A stretch of 64,000 nucleotides of DNA from Colwellia_A sp047621305 (GCA_047621305.1 JBLHNB010000001.1:95274-159273); one strand, 5' to 3'. Shown: positions 31,591-41,683, counted from the first letter of the stretch. Program-made: numbers and translations. Notes: generated from the sequence alone by a model not told the origin.

Positions 31591-34500
31591 TTAAGCTGCT
31601 TCTTTTAGCGTCCTAGTGGGTTGCTCGGTGATGCTATCCACCTTATTTCTTTTTTCCGCAAATAATAGATAAAAACTAGGCAAAATAAACAAGGTGAACA
31701 AGGTGCCAATAAACATGCCTGCTACCAGTATAATACCAATACTATTACGAGCTTCAGCGCCAGCACCAGTAACTAAAACCAAAGGAAAGTGACCCAAGAT
31801 CGTAGCTGCTGTGGTCATTAATATCGGACGTAAACGTGTAGTTGCCGCCTCTTTTACCGCAGCCAGTTTACTTGCGCCTTGCTCTTGCGCTTGATTAGCA
31901 AATTCAACAATTAAAATACCGTTTTTAGCGATTAAACCAATTAAGGTGATCAAGCCTATTTGCGAATAAATATTGATGGTGGTTAGTTCAACGTAAGGGA
32001 TCAGTAACGCACCTGATAGAGCTAAAGGAACACAACCAAGTACCACTACAAGTGGGTCTCTAAAGCTATTAAACTGTATTGCCAAGACCAAAAACACGAT
32101 TAACAAAGAAACACCTAAAACCATAACTAAGGTATTACCTTCTTTACGTAATTGACGTGACTCACCTGCATAATCAATACTGTAACCCACAGGAAGTAAC
32201 TCTTTAGCAGCATTTTCAAGCGCTGTTAATGCCGCTTCTTTATTTGAACTTGGCGCCACACCACCAAAAATTCGGAAAGAGCTTTGTTGCGCAAACGTAC
32301 CAAGTTGGCGAGGTACGGTTTTCCATTTTAAATCCGCAATTGCCGACACAGGCAATAATTCACCTGAGTCTAACTTGATGGTTAACGAGAGAATGGCTTC
32401 TGTTTTACTGCGTATTTCGTCATTTACAATTGGAATAACGCGGTAGGCTTTACCGTTAGCATCAAAGCGATTAACAAAGTTATTCGAAAGTAAAATACCT
32501 AGTTGCTCACTCACACCGGCAACGCTCAAACCTAAGTCGGCAATATTTTGTCGATTTAATTGCAGTTCAACTTGTGGTAAATCTATTTTCAAATCCGTAT
32601 CGGCAAAAAGAAAATGACCACTACCGTAAGCAGCACCGACTAGTTGATCGGCATATTGTTTCATTTCATCGTAAGAGGCTGAAGATTTAACCACCATTTC
32701 AATTTCAAATTGACCAGAGCTCGGTAATGATGCTGGTAAAATAGGAAACATATTTAGGCCAGGAATTTGCGCCAACTTACCGTACATTTGTGGCACCAGT
32801 TCTTGTGCACTGAAATCACGTTTACCCGGATTTTCAAGCTCTAAACCACCAAAACCACCGCTATTGAAAATTATTTGCCATATTTTTAAGCCGCCATCAA
32901 TTTCTTGCAAGCTTTTTACCACAGGGTTCATTTGAGCAACATTGTATTTTAACGAAGACTCTGGCGGCGATTGAATAACAAACATCACCATAGACTGGTC
33001 TTCTACTGGTGCTAATTCTTTCTGCGAAAATAGATAAAAAGGTATTGTTAGTAACGATACCACTATAGCAATAAGAAACACCTGTCCTTGCCACTTAAAG
33101 ATAATATCTAATAGTTTGCCATAACTATTTTGCACCTTTTCAAAAAGATGATTTACTTTGCGGGTTAACCAGCCTTCATCACCACCATCAGGAGAAACAT
33201 AAGCACTCATAATAGGCGACAATGTCACAGCAACAATACCTGAAATAATCACAGCAATTGCTAAAGTAAAGGCAAATTCTTTAAATAATACCCCAGTAAG
33301 TCCTGACAAAAAGCCAATAGGCGCATAAACAGCGGCTAATGTTATTGTCATAGAAATAATAGGCACGAGTAATTGACGTGAACTGGTTAAGGCTGCATCA
33401 AATTTTGACATACCCTGACGCATTAAACGGGCGACATTTTCCACTACAACAATGGCGTCATCAACCACTAGCCCAACCGATAATACAATCGCTAATACGG
33501 TCAACAGGTTCAATGAAAAACCCATCATCGACATAGCCGCAACCGCGCCCAAAATAGAAATAGGGATCGTAATTAATGGCACTATGGCACTTCTAAATGA
33601 GCCCATTAATAACAAGACCACAATACCGACTAAGATCACCGTTTCAATTAAGGTGGTAAAAATTTCATTTAAGGCATCACGCATATACAACGTGCCGTCA
33701 TAAGCAAAATCAATTGCAATGCTATTAGGTAAGGTCTTATTAATTTCTGCCACTTTTTCATATAAACGATCGCCAATAGCTATTTCGTTGGCACCTGGCA
33801 ATGGCCAAATTGCGATATAAACAGAATCTTTGTCATTTAAACGCGCAGTAACACTACTATCTTCAGCAGCAAATTTAACTTTGGCGATGTCTTTTAGGTA
33901 AATACTTGCACCGTCAATTTCACTAACCACTAACTGCTCAAATTCTTCAACACTTTTTAATTGGCTATTGGCAACAATATCGATTTTTTGGTGATCGTTT
34001 TCAACATAGCCCATAGTCGCAATGGTGTTATTAGCCGCTAGTGCTTGATAAACTTCTTTTGCACTTAAGTTATACACTTGCAACGCATCAGCATCTAACC
34101 AAATACGCATCGCTGGTGTTCTCGCGCCTTCAATGCCAACTCGCTGTACCCCTTCAATCGCATTTAAAATAGGATTAACTTGGCGCGTTAAATAGTCTGT
34201 TATTTGTGATAAGTCATTACCATTAGCATGCACACTTAAATAAATAACCGCAAAAGGACGATCTGCTCGACTCACTGAAATAACAGGATCTTGTGAGCCC
34301 GCAGGTAATTCATAACGAATTTGCCCTAAGCGAGCGTTTAATTCAGCCAATGCTAAGGTGCTGTTTTCATTTAACTTCAACCATGCAGTAACTTTACTAC
34401 TACCTGATGTACTGGTTGAGTCGACATATTCAACCCCAGGGATTGTTGCCGCTACCCGTTCAATCGGCTCAGTAACAAAACCTTGCACAACATCTGCTGA

Positions 34501-34677
34501 TGCGCCGATATAAAAGGTATCGATAACTAACGAAGAGCTTTCAATTTTCGGAAATTGCAATACCGGTATTTTACTGACGGCCCACAACCCAGCAATACAG
34601 ATAATTAAAGACAGCACGATAGCAACTACGGGGCGACGTACAAAAATGTCCATAATGGATGATTTTTTATCTTTCAT
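31591..34677 (-). CDS. RND-family efflux pump permease
   Basis: The 1028-residue inner-membrane protein has the RND architecture of 12 membrane helices and two large periplasmic loops. The N-terminus (DIFVRRPVVAIVLSLIICIA) and helix-4 acidic pair (SVGLVVDDAIVVVENVARLM, with DD for proton relay) are typical, and the C-terminal half has GLIAKNGILIVEFANQAQEQ and RLRPILMTTAATILGHFPLV. It exports drugs or other toxic compounds through an outer-membrane channel that is not encoded here. It follows its adaptor by 9 bases. Substrate unknown. Confidence 0.95.
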   Translation of the reverse strand: MKDKKSSIMDIFVRRPVVAIVLSLIICIAGLWAVSKIPVLQFPKIESSSLVIDTFYIGASADVVQGFVTEPIERVAATIPGVEYVDSTSTSGSSKVTAWLKLNENSTLALAELNARLGQIRYELPAGSQDPVISVSRADRPFAVIYLSVHANGNDLSQITDYLTRQVNPILNAIEGVQRVGIEGARTPAMRIWLDADALQVYNLSAKEVYQALAANNTIATMGYVENDHQKIDIVANSQLKSVEEFEQLVVSEIDGASIYLKDIAKVKFAAEDSSVTARLNDKDSVYIAIWPLPGANEIAIGDRLYEKVAEINKTLPNSIAIDFAYDGTLYMRDALNEIFTTLIETVILVGIVVLLLMGSFRSAIVPLITIPISILGAVAAMSMMGFSLNLLTVLAIVLSVGLVVDDAIVVVENVARLMRQGMSKFDAALTSSRQLLVPIISMTITLAAVYAPIGFLSGLTGVLFKEFAFTLAIAVIISGIVAVTLSPIMSAYVSPDGGDEGWLTRKVNHLFEKVQNSYGKLLDIIFKWQGQVFLIAIVVSLLTIPFYLFSQKELAPVEDQSMVMFVIQSPPESSLKYNVAQMNPVVKSLQEIDGGLKIWQIIFNSGGFGGLELENPGKRDFSAQELVPQMYGKLAQIPGLNMFPILPASLPSSGQFEIEMVVKSSASYDEMKQYADQLVGAAYGSGHFLFADTDLKIDLPQVELQLNRQNIADLGLSVAGVSEQLGILLSNNFVNRFDANGKAYRVIPIVNDEIRSKTEAILSLTIKLDSGELLPVSAIADLKWKTVPRQLGTFAQQSSFRIFGGVAPSSNKEAALTALENAAKELLPVGYSIDYAGESRQLRKEGNTLVMVLGVSLLIVFLVLAIQFNSFRDPLVVVLGCVPLALSGALLIPYVELTTINIYSQIGLITLIGLIAKNGILIVEFANQAQEQGASKLAAVKEAATTRLRPILMTTAATILGHFPLVLVTGAGAEARNSIGIILVAGMFIGTLFTLFILPSFYLLFAEKRNKVDSITEQPTRTLKEAA

Positions 34678-34686
34678 CAGTGGCTC

Positions 34687-35787
34687 CTATAATTTAGCCG
34701 TAGTATCAACAGCAACTGTTTTTGCTATATAGACTTTCATGCCAGGAAATAACTTAAATGAGCCTTTACTGGCAATAAGTTGTCCCGGTGTTAAACCATT
34801 AAGTATCATCACTTGATTACCTTGACGATCACCTAATACTACCTTGATTTGTTTAGCGCGATAAGCGCCCTCTTTATCCGCTTCCAAAAGAAATACATAA
34901 TTGCCAAACGGGTCACGTTTTATTGCCAAGTCAGGCACTGTAATCATTGATGTTCTTTCAGAAATCGGCGCAGTAACAGAGATTAACGTATTGGGTTTTA
35001 AGGACAAGCTTGAAGAAGCGATTTGCGCGCGATATTTCAAGTTACGTGATTGACGTGATAATTGTGGGTCAACCGCAATAATTTCAGCCTGATAAATAGT
35101 ATCATTATCCATAAGGTTAAGATCTACTTTCGAACCTAGACTAAGCTCCTCATATACTTGCGGTAAATAGAAATCAACCCAAGTAATATCGTTTACCCCA
35201 ACGAGTTTAAGTACTTGACTGTTATTATCTAAATATTGACCTACTTCTAAGGTATGAATACCGACTTTTGCGTTAAAGGGGGCAACAAGTTTTTTCTTAG
35301 TGATCGCTGCTGTTAATACAGCAATGTTTGATTTTGCTATTTCTACGGCGGCGTTTGCTTGATCAACTAACTCTTCACTGATTTCTCGATTTTTCTTCAA
35401 TTTAATATAGCGATTCAACGTTTGTCGATTTAATACCAAGGTCGCTTGCGCGGCAATAAGGCGTGCGTCTTCATCGGTGTGGTCTAGCTCAAGTAAAACT
35501 TGCCCCTTTTTAACAAGACTACCAGAAGCCGCATTTAAGCTAATAATCTTCCCCGCCAGTTCATTATTAACCACCAAAAATTTAAACGCTTGTATTTCAC
35601 CACTCACTTTTACAGTTTTTTGATAATCAGTCGTCGTTACTTCAATCGCATTAACGGTTGCTGAAGGCTCTGGCATCATAGCGCCCTGCGCGGCAGCTGT
35701 TGCTTGTAGTGATGTTTTATAACTATATAAGCCAAAAACTGTGCCGCCAAGTACCATACTTACGGCTATCCATCGAGTAATTTTCAT
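34687..35787 (-). CDS. RND efflux periplasmic adaptor (membrane fusion protein)
   Basis: The 366-residue adaptor has an N-terminal membrane anchor (ITRWIAVSMVLGGTVFGLYS), a lipoyl domain (GEIQAFKFLVVNNELAGKII, SLVKKGQVLLELDHTDEDAR), a helical hairpin (LNRYIKLKKNREISEELVDQ, short), and beta-barrel and membrane-proximal domains ending LIASKGSFKLFPGMKVYIAK. It bridges permease and outer-membrane channel. The single membrane segment and no lipobox indicate a membrane-anchored type. It is in one operon with the permease. Confidence 0.93.
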   Translation of the reverse strand: MKITRWIAVSMVLGGTVFGLYSYKTSLQATAAAQGAMMPEPSATVNAIEVTTTDYQKTVKVSGEIQAFKFLVVNNELAGKIISLNAASGSLVKKGQVLLELDHTDEDARLIAAQATLVLNRQTLNRYIKLKKNREISEELVDQANAAVEIAKSNIAVLTAAITKKKLVAPFNAKVGIHTLEVGQYLDNNSQVLKLVGVNDITWVDFYLPQVYEELSLGSKVDLNLMDNDTIYQAEIIAVDPQLSRQSRNLKYRAQIASSSLSLKPNTLISVTAPISERTSMITVPDLAIKRDPFGNYVFLLEADKEGAYRAKQIKVVLGDRQGNQVMILNGLTPGQLIASKGSFKLFPGMKVYIAKTVAVDTTAKL

Positions 35788-35869
35788 GTTCTTCCTTTAT
35801 TCCTTTTACAGCATTTCGCTATCATATTCATTAAAATGACAGCGGCTAAATTTAAATTGTATATAAATG

Positions 35870-36592
35870 TTATCTAAGGCCCGCTTCAACAAGACGTTGA
35901 CAAACTTTCATAATATCTTCGTTACTCACCTGCTGTTGCCAGTCATAAGTATTTATTAATCTTTGTAAACTGCGAATATGTTGATTATCTGGCGCTAGTA
36001 CGGGGACACAGTCTGCTTCACCAGCGGCTTGTTCTTTTTGCCAACATTGATGTAGTCGTACCGTTTTAAAATAGCCAACCGCTAATGACCAAGTGCCTGA
36101 GTTAATCTCTTCAATATCACGTTCACCTGAGGTTAATTCTCCAGATTGAGCCGCCGATTGTAAAAATTCTTCAAACATTCCCTCACAAACTTTACCACAG
36201 GCAATCATTTTCTCTAACCAGCGTGGTGAACAACGCTTCATCATAGCTCTGGTATTTACAATGCTTTCAAGTTGGTCATCAAAGGCATACATTTGCACTT
36301 TTGAAAAATCAAGCAGACTATTTGCGATAATTCGTTCTGGTGTTGTTAAATTAAGTGCAAGCACCTGTTTAAAAACACGTTGACGTTCTTGGTACATGCT
36401 TGTTGCTAAAGCAATTAAGACATCTTCTTTACATTGTACAAATTTATAGACCGAGCCCATAGATAAACCAGCGAGCTTGGCTATTTTCGACATTGAAAAA
36501 TCTAATAACGAGCTTTGTTCTATTGTCGTTATTGCTGCACACAGTACCAATTTTTCTTGTTCTGCGGGGCTAAACCTAGGAGCAGGAGCCAT
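35870..36592 (-). CDS. TetR-family repressor of the RND operon
   Basis: The 240-residue protein has an N-terminal TetR HTH (LVLCAAITTIEQSSLLDFSM, SKIAKLAGLSMGSVYKFVQC, with KEDVLIALA following) and a long ligand-binding C-terminal domain. It is the first gene of the leftward operon, with 82 bases to the adaptor. A perfect palindrome 35 bases before its start (36627-36643) is the likely operator, so it should repress itself and the pump until a ligand binds. Confidence 0.92.
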   Translation of the reverse strand: MAPAPRFSPAEQEKLVLCAAITTIEQSSLLDFSMSKIAKLAGLSMGSVYKFVQCKEDVLIALATSMYQERQRVFKQVLALNLTTPERIIANSLLDFSKVQMYAFDDQLESIVNTRAMMKRCSPRWLEKMIACGKVCEGMFEEFLQSAAQSGELTSGERDIEEINSGTWSLAVGYFKTVRLHQCWQKEQAAGEADCVPVLAPDNQHIRSLQRLINTYDWQQQVSNEDIMKVCQRLVEAGLR

Positions 36593-36626
36593 ATAAACCT
36601 CATTATTGAATCAACCTGTAACTCTA

Positions 36627-36643
36627 TTCGAATATCATTCGAA
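36627..36643. promoter_or_regulatory. Candidate TetR operator
   Basis: TTCGAAT-ATC-ATTCGAA is a perfect 17-bp inverted repeat with 7-bp arms, 35 bases upstream of the tetR start. A TetR dimer would cover it and block the operon's promoter. Confidence 0.7.
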
Positions 36644-36881
36644 CGACATTATAGATAGATTTCAGCTAAGATCAAGCGCTAGATAACACAAGGTTAATTT
36701 GCTTTAGACATAGTTATTAAATGGATATTAAAATGCTTATAAAAAATATTAGCAAATGGTAAGTTCTTACGTTAATTAATAGTGCCAAAAACCAAGGCAA
36801 CGATAATAATTGACTCAACTTGCTGAGACGGTGAATAAACACTAATCGCTGTTAATGCATTTATCGTATTAATTTAGCTAT

Positions 36882-36935
36882 TGTCCGCTGTCCGACTAAC
36901 GTACTGACGGACACATTTATATTGTCCGCGGACAA
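36882..36935 (+). promoter_or_regulatory. Candidate enhancer sites (UAS) for the sigma-54 regulator
   Basis: TGTCCG occurs at 36882 and 36889, CGGACA at 36908, and the perfect palindrome TTGTCCGCGGACAA at 36922-36935. They lie about 65-120 bases upstream of the sigma-54 promoter at 36999, the usual distance for an NtrC-type activator. The activator is likely the response regulator at 41746. Confidence 0.72.
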
Positions 36936-36998
36936 AAAACATTCTCAATAAATATTTTTTAACCTTTAAAATCATACGATTAACTTTTACTTTGTGGT

Positions 36999-37014
36999 TG
37001 GCACAGTTGCTGCT
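36999..37014 (+). promoter_or_regulatory. Sigma-54 promoter of the ABC export operon
   Basis: TGGCACAGTTGCTGCT matches the consensus TGGCACG-N4-TTGCW, with the obligatory GG (37000-37001) and GC (37012-37013) 10 bases apart. It lies 38 bases before the adaptor start. Confidence 0.78.
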
Positions 37015-37051
37015 CTATTGATAACAACTGTACATGCTATCGGAATGAGAG

Positions 37052-38314
37052 ATGATAAAAGATACCAGCCAGCAAGACCTCGCAATTAAACCTAAGGGTT
37101 TTAAGTTTAAACGCCCAGTGTTAATTGTAATCGTTACGGTAATAGAATTAATTTCGCTAGGGTATACCGCAAGTGAATGGGCCGAACAACGACTAAGCAT
37201 TGATAGCCAACGTATTAAAACATCACAAGTAGAGCGAGGAAACTTATCTCGTGATGTCGCAACCACAGGTAAAATTGTTGCAGCAAATGCGCCGGTTATC
37301 TATAGCACAGAATTAGGTCAAGTCACTTTTCATGTAAAGCCGGGGGCTATGGTTGACAAAAACCAGGCAATTGCCAAGGTTTATAGTCCAGAGCTACATG
37401 CAACATTAAAACAAGCAATGACCCAATTACAGAGTATGCAAAGTGATGTTGCGCGCAGTAAATTAGAAGCCCGCCGCTCTGAGCTAGAGCAAAAGCAAAC
37501 AATGGAATTGTCAAAGGTTGAGTTAGATGCTGCACAGCGTGAATTTCGTCGTGGCGAAATATCTAATGATAAACACCTGATCAGTAGAAAAGAATTTGAA
37601 GCAACACAAGATAATCTAGCCAAAGCAACCTTAACTTATCGCCATGCACAACAAGAAGCTGAATTAAATAAAGATACCTTAGCGTTTGACATTGAAAATA
37701 AAAAACTAGCAGTAACAACACAAAATATTGCCGTCACTGAGTTACAACGAAAAGTTGATAAACTCAACATCATATCGCCAGTAACTGGCATTATTGGCAA
37801 TTGGTTGACTGAGCAAAAAGCACAAGTAGCGGCTAACCAACCCTTAATGACCGTCGTCGATTTGACCGCTTTTGAAGCCGAACTTAATGTACCCGAAAGC
37901 TACGCTGACGAGCTGGGTATCGGTATGCCCGTTGAAGTAAATGTCGGTGGTGTCATGTTAAACGGTAAACTGATTTCAATATCACCAGAAGTCAGCAATA
38001 ACCAAGTGACGACACGAGTAAAGATGAATGATATTAGTCACACTAATTTACGACAAAACCAACGTTTATCTGCTCGCATTATTTTAGAAGAAAAAAAGAA
38101 TGTCTTGATGGTTAAACGCGGCGCGTTTATTCAGTCAGGCGGGGGAAGTAAGACCTATTTAGTACAAGGAGAGTTAGCAACAAAATTAGCCATACAAACA
38201 GGTGCATCAAGCCTCAGTCATATTGAAATATTAGAGGGTGCAACAGAAGGTGACACTATTGTTGTTTCAGATTTAGCGTTATTTAAACAAGCAAACAGTG
38301 TGTTTTTAAAGTAA
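37052..38314 (+). CDS. MacA/HlyD-type periplasmic adaptor of ABC exporter
   Basis: The 420-residue adaptor has an N-terminal membrane helix (PVLIVIVTVIELISLGYTAS), a lipoyl half motif (GNLSRDVATTGKIVAANAPV, GAMVDKNQAIAKVYSPELHA), a long coiled-coil hairpin (about residues 125-235) and a second lipoyl half (VDKLNIISPVTGIIGNWLTE). It would link the permeases to an outer-membrane channel. It is the first gene of a tight operon (18, 13 and 9 bases to the next genes). Confidence 0.92.
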   Translation: MIKDTSQQDLAIKPKGFKFKRPVLIVIVTVIELISLGYTASEWAEQRLSIDSQRIKTSQVERGNLSRDVATTGKIVAANAPVIYSTELGQVTFHVKPGAMVDKNQAIAKVYSPELHATLKQAMTQLQSMQSDVARSKLEARRSELEQKQTMELSKVELDAAQREFRRGEISNDKHLISRKEFEATQDNLAKATLTYRHAQQEAELNKDTLAFDIENKKLAVTTQNIAVTELQRKVDKLNIISPVTGIIGNWLTEQKAQVAANQPLMTVVDLTAFEAELNVPESYADELGIGMPVEVNVGGVMLNGKLISISPEVSNNQVTTRVKMNDISHTNLRQNQRLSARIILEEKKNVLMVKRGAFIQSGGGSKTYLVQGELATKLAIQTGASSLSHIEILEGATEGDTIVVSDLALFKQANSVFLK

Positions 38315-38332
38315 CACCATAAGGAATTAACC

Positions 38333-39046
38333 ATGTTGAAAATGAATAATATTAATAAAATATACCGTACCGACTTAGTTGAAACCCATGCATTACGTGA
38401 ATTTAATCTTAATGTAAAAGAAGGAGAGTTTGTCTCGGTCACTGGACCTTCAGGATCTGGAAAAACAACTTTTTTAAACTTAGCAGGGTTATTGGAATCG
38501 ACATCGACAGGCACGTATGAATTAGATGGTATCAATGTTGTGGGTTTACCTGATAAGCAATTATCAAAAATACGTAATGAAAAAATTGGTTTTATTTTTC
38601 AGGGGTTTAATTTAATACCTGATTTAAACTTATTTGAAAATGTTGACGTACCGTTAAGATATCGTGGTTTTAATAGTAAAGAACGTAAAGAGCGTATTGA
38701 AAATGCCCTTGAACAAGTGGGGTTAGCGGCTCGAATGAAGCACCTTCCCTCACAATTATCTGGTGGTCAACAACAACGGGTTGCCATAGCACGCGCTTTA
38801 GCCGGTACGCCACGATTTTTACTTGCCGATGAACCCACAGGTAACTTAGACAGCTTAATGGCGCGCCAAGTGATGGAACTATTAGAGAACATTAATAAAA
38901 GTGGTACCACTATTGTCATGGTAACGCATGATCCAGATCTCGCAAGACGCGCCGAACGAAATATTCAAATTGTTGATGGTCAAGTATGTGACTTTACTTT
39001 ATACCAAAATAGTAAAGCAGCCATCAAACAAGCTATTTCAGCTTAA
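38333..39046 (+). CDS. ABC transporter ATPase (MacB/LolD type)
   Basis: The 237-residue ATPase has Walker A GPSGSGKTTFLN (about residues 39-50), the Q-loop GFIFQGFNLIPDL, the signature LSGGQQQRVAIARAL, Walker B FLLADEPTGNLD and the switch His in MVTHDPDLA. It drives the two FtsX-like permeases that follow. The sequence identifies the MacB/LolD subfamily, which powers mechanotransmission rather than direct channel passage. Confidence 0.95.
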   Translation: MLKMNNINKIYRTDLVETHALREFNLNVKEGEFVSVTGPSGSGKTTFLNLAGLLESTSTGTYELDGINVVGLPDKQLSKIRNEKIGFIFQGFNLIPDLNLFENVDVPLRYRGFNSKERKERIENALEQVGLAARMKHLPSQLSGGQQQRVAIARALAGTPRFLLADEPTGNLDSLMARQVMELLENINKSGTTIVMVTHDPDLARRAERNIQIVDGQVCDFTLYQNSKAAIKQAISA

Positions 39047-39059
39047 AGGAACACATATT

Positions 39060-40373
39060 ATGTTTTTTTACTATGTAACATTAGCTAAAAAAAGTTTACT
39101 GCAAACCCCGATAACCACAGCATTGATGGTATTGGCGATTGCGCTTGGTATTGGTATATCGATGAATGCATTAACGCTCAACCACGTACGTTCAGCAGAT
39201 CCAATACCTGAGAAAAGTAAGCAATTATTTGCCCTGCAATTACAAACAATGAATAAAGCAGGAACTCGACATACCTATGATGACATGCCACTGCAAGTCA
39301 CTTATCAAGATGCTATCAATATACAGCGTTCTGCACCGCCTGCTCGTCATATATCATTATTAGAAACAGGTTTTGCCATACAAACAGAAGATCCTGATTT
39401 TATCCCGATATTACAAGCCGCTCGAGCGACACAAAGCGATTTTTTTGCCATGTTTAATGTTGAATTTCTATATGGCGGACCGTGGAGTAAAGAAATTGAC
39501 GAGAATCCTGACAACCAAGTAGTTATCGCTGAAGAGTTAAATGAAAAATTATTTGGTGGTGGTGATAATGTCGGTAAAAACATTTACTTAAATCAACAGG
39601 CTTATCGTGTCATCGGTATTAGTAAAAGTTGGCAGCCAAAACCAAGGTTTTATGATGTAAATACCGGTGCATTTCGAGATTCTGAGCAGGTTTTTGTACC
39701 TTTTTCATTAATACCTATACATAACTACCCTAGTTGGGGAAATAATAATGGTTGGAAAAACGAAAAAATTGAAACTTATCAAGACAAATTAAACTCTGAA
39801 AGCATGTGGATCCAATATTGGGTTGAGCTTGAAAGTAGTACAAAAAAACAAGACTTTACAAATTTTTTATCGAGTTATGTTGAACAACAAAAAAAGTTAG
39901 GACGCTTTGAACGAGACGATGCCAGAGGTACGCTGCGTAATGTCGAAACGTGGCTTGAATATAATGAAGTGGTTGGCGATGACAGTAATATATTAGTCGG
40001 CATTACTTTTATGTTTCTAGCGGTATGTTTAATCAATACGGTGGGTTTATTACTGGCCAAATTTTTAAAGCGTGCACCTGAAATAGGCGTAAGACGAGCA
40101 TTAGGGGCAAACCAAGCGCAGGTTTTTTTACAACACTTAGTAGAAGTAGGTTTGCTGGGGTTATTGGGTGGATTGCTGGGCTTGGTTATTGCCAATATTG
40201 GTTTATTTATTTTAAGAAATCAGTTCGATGGTTTCGATATATTAGCCACTATGGATATCAGCATGTTTATTGCTGCCCCGCTTATTGCAATTACGGCAAC
40301 CATACTCTCTGGCTTATACCCCGCTTGGCGTGTTTGTACGACACTGCCCTCCATTCATTTAAAAGCACAGTAG
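39060..40373 (+). CDS. FtsX-like ABC permease 1
   Basis: The 437-residue permease has the MacB layout: an N-terminal helix (LMVLAIALGIGISMNALTLN), a large periplasmic domain, and three C-terminal helices with the coupling motif RAPEIGVRRALGANQAQVFL. I place the start at ATG 39060, after AAAGGA. A frame opening upstream at 38928 overlaps the ATPase gene and is not real. It is paired with the next gene, so a heterodimeric permease is likely. Confidence 0.92.
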   Translation: MFFYYVTLAKKSLLQTPITTALMVLAIALGIGISMNALTLNHVRSADPIPEKSKQLFALQLQTMNKAGTRHTYDDMPLQVTYQDAINIQRSAPPARHISLLETGFAIQTEDPDFIPILQAARATQSDFFAMFNVEFLYGGPWSKEIDENPDNQVVIAEELNEKLFGGGDNVGKNIYLNQQAYRVIGISKSWQPKPRFYDVNTGAFRDSEQVFVPFSLIPIHNYPSWGNNNGWKNEKIETYQDKLNSESMWIQYWVELESSTKKQDFTNFLSSYVEQQKKLGRFERDDARGTLRNVETWLEYNEVVGDDSNILVGITFMFLAVCLINTVGLLLAKFLKRAPEIGVRRALGANQAQVFLQHLVEVGLLGLLGGLLGLVIANIGLFILRNQFDGFDILATMDISMFIAAPLIAITATILSGLYPAWRVCTTLPSIHLKAQ

Positions 40374-40382
40374 GAGCTGAAT

Positions 40383-41585
40383 ATGTTAAATATAGGTCCG
40401 ATATTTAATGCCATGCTAAGAAACAAAAGTAGTGTTATTTTGATGGTACTACAAGTGGCGCTCACCTTAGCTATTGTTAGCAATGCCGCTTATATCATTA
40501 ATGAACGTCTTGAATTGATGCAACGAGACACCGGATTAGATGAATCTCAATTATTTTCATTTAATATTTTCACCTTCGCTAAAGATATTGAAATATCTCA
40601 ACAACTTGAACTAGATGAAGATATGTTGCGCGCTATTCCTGGCGTGAATAATGCTGTAGCCATAAATCAAGTTCCTTTAACAGGCGCTGGTGATTCCTCA
40701 GGATTTAGAACTCAAATAAATACCGATGGGGCTAAAGTCGTTCAGGCGGGTATTTTTAAAGCGGATGAACACTTGTTAAAAACCTTAGGCTTAACGGTTA
40801 TAGAAGGTAGGGACTTCACACAAGAAGATGTGGTCTCTGGTTCAGATGCTGCTCAGCCCAATGCCGTGATCATCACTAAAGCCATGGCCGATGAATTATT
40901 TCCTGACGGCAACGCATTAGGCAAAGATATTTATCAGTTTGACAAACCGATCCGCATTATAGGTGTTGTTAAACATATGCAAGGGTCATGGCTTAGCTCC
41001 ACCATAGTCAATAAAAGTTTGTTTTCTCCGGTAATTTCTCCTAATACCTTTAAACGGTTCTTAATCAATGCCGATAAAGCAGCAATGACTACGATCATGA
41101 GTACCATAGCTGAACGAATGTTGGCACTTAATAAAGGACGTGTGATTATGGAACCTAATAAATTGGAGGATCATTTACGCGATCAATATCAAGCCGATAA
41201 TCTAATGGTTAATATGCTTATTATCATTATTAGTATTATTTTATTTATTACTGCCTTAGGTGTTGCAGGTATGGCGATATTTAATGTTAATCGCAGGAAA
41301 CGTCAAATAGGTACTCGGCGTGCATTAGGAGCAAGTCAGTCGAATATACTAAGCCATTTTATGATAGAGAACTTGTTAATGACCGTCATTGGTATTGTTA
41401 TTGGTGTGGTCTTAACCGTATTTCTAAATGGTTATTTAATGGAGTATTTTTCTTCATCACGCATTGCGAGTAGTTATATAATAACCACCATAATAGGATT
41501 GGTATTATTAGGGCAACTTGCGGTATTATTTCCTGCAAAAAGTGCCGCTGCTATCTCGCCAGCAATCGCAACAAGGTCAGTGTAA
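40383..41585 (+). CDS. FtsX-like ABC permease 2
   Basis: The 400-residue permease has an N-terminal helix (SVILMVLQVALTLAIVSNAA), a periplasmic MacB domain and three C-terminal helices with RKRQIGTRRALGASQSNILS as coupling motif. It starts 9 bases after permease 1. The two permeases with one ATPase and one adaptor make a complete inner-membrane export complex, possibly for peptides or antimicrobial compounds. Confidence 0.92.
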   Translation: MLNIGPIFNAMLRNKSSVILMVLQVALTLAIVSNAAYIINERLELMQRDTGLDESQLFSFNIFTFAKDIEISQQLELDEDMLRAIPGVNNAVAINQVPLTGAGDSSGFRTQINTDGAKVVQAGIFKADEHLLKTLGLTVIEGRDFTQEDVVSGSDAAQPNAVIITKAMADELFPDGNALGKDIYQFDKPIRIIGVVKHMQGSWLSSTIVNKSLFSPVISPNTFKRFLINADKAAMTTIMSTIAERMLALNKGRVIMEPNKLEDHLRDQYQADNLMVNMLIIIISIILFITALGVAGMAIFNVNRRKRQIGTRRALGASQSNILSHFMIENLLMTVIGIVIGVVLTVFLNGYLMEYFSSSRIASSYIITTIIGLVLLGQLAVLFPAKSAAAISPAIATRSV

Positions 41586-41664
41586 TCTTGCTCTACTATT
41601 TTACTATATTTCTAAAATGAGCTTGTAAAGTCGATTTATAGTATGGTTTTTTGGGTTCAACGTT

Positions 41665-41683
41665 CGCTTGTGCATTATATAAT
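41665..41683 (+). promoter_or_regulatory. Possible sigma-70 -10 box before the response regulator
   Basis: A perfect TATAAT occurs at 41678-41683, 62 bases before the gene. A weak -35 (TTCAAC near 41656) is 16 bases upstream. This suggests the regulators are expressed separately from the sigma-54-driven transporter operon. Confidence 0.4.

Noticed and set aside
38928..39059. N-terminal extension of ABC permease 1 starting at 38928
   Set aside because: The extension overlaps the ATPase gene; the ATG at 39060 has an AAAGGA site and matches the family start.
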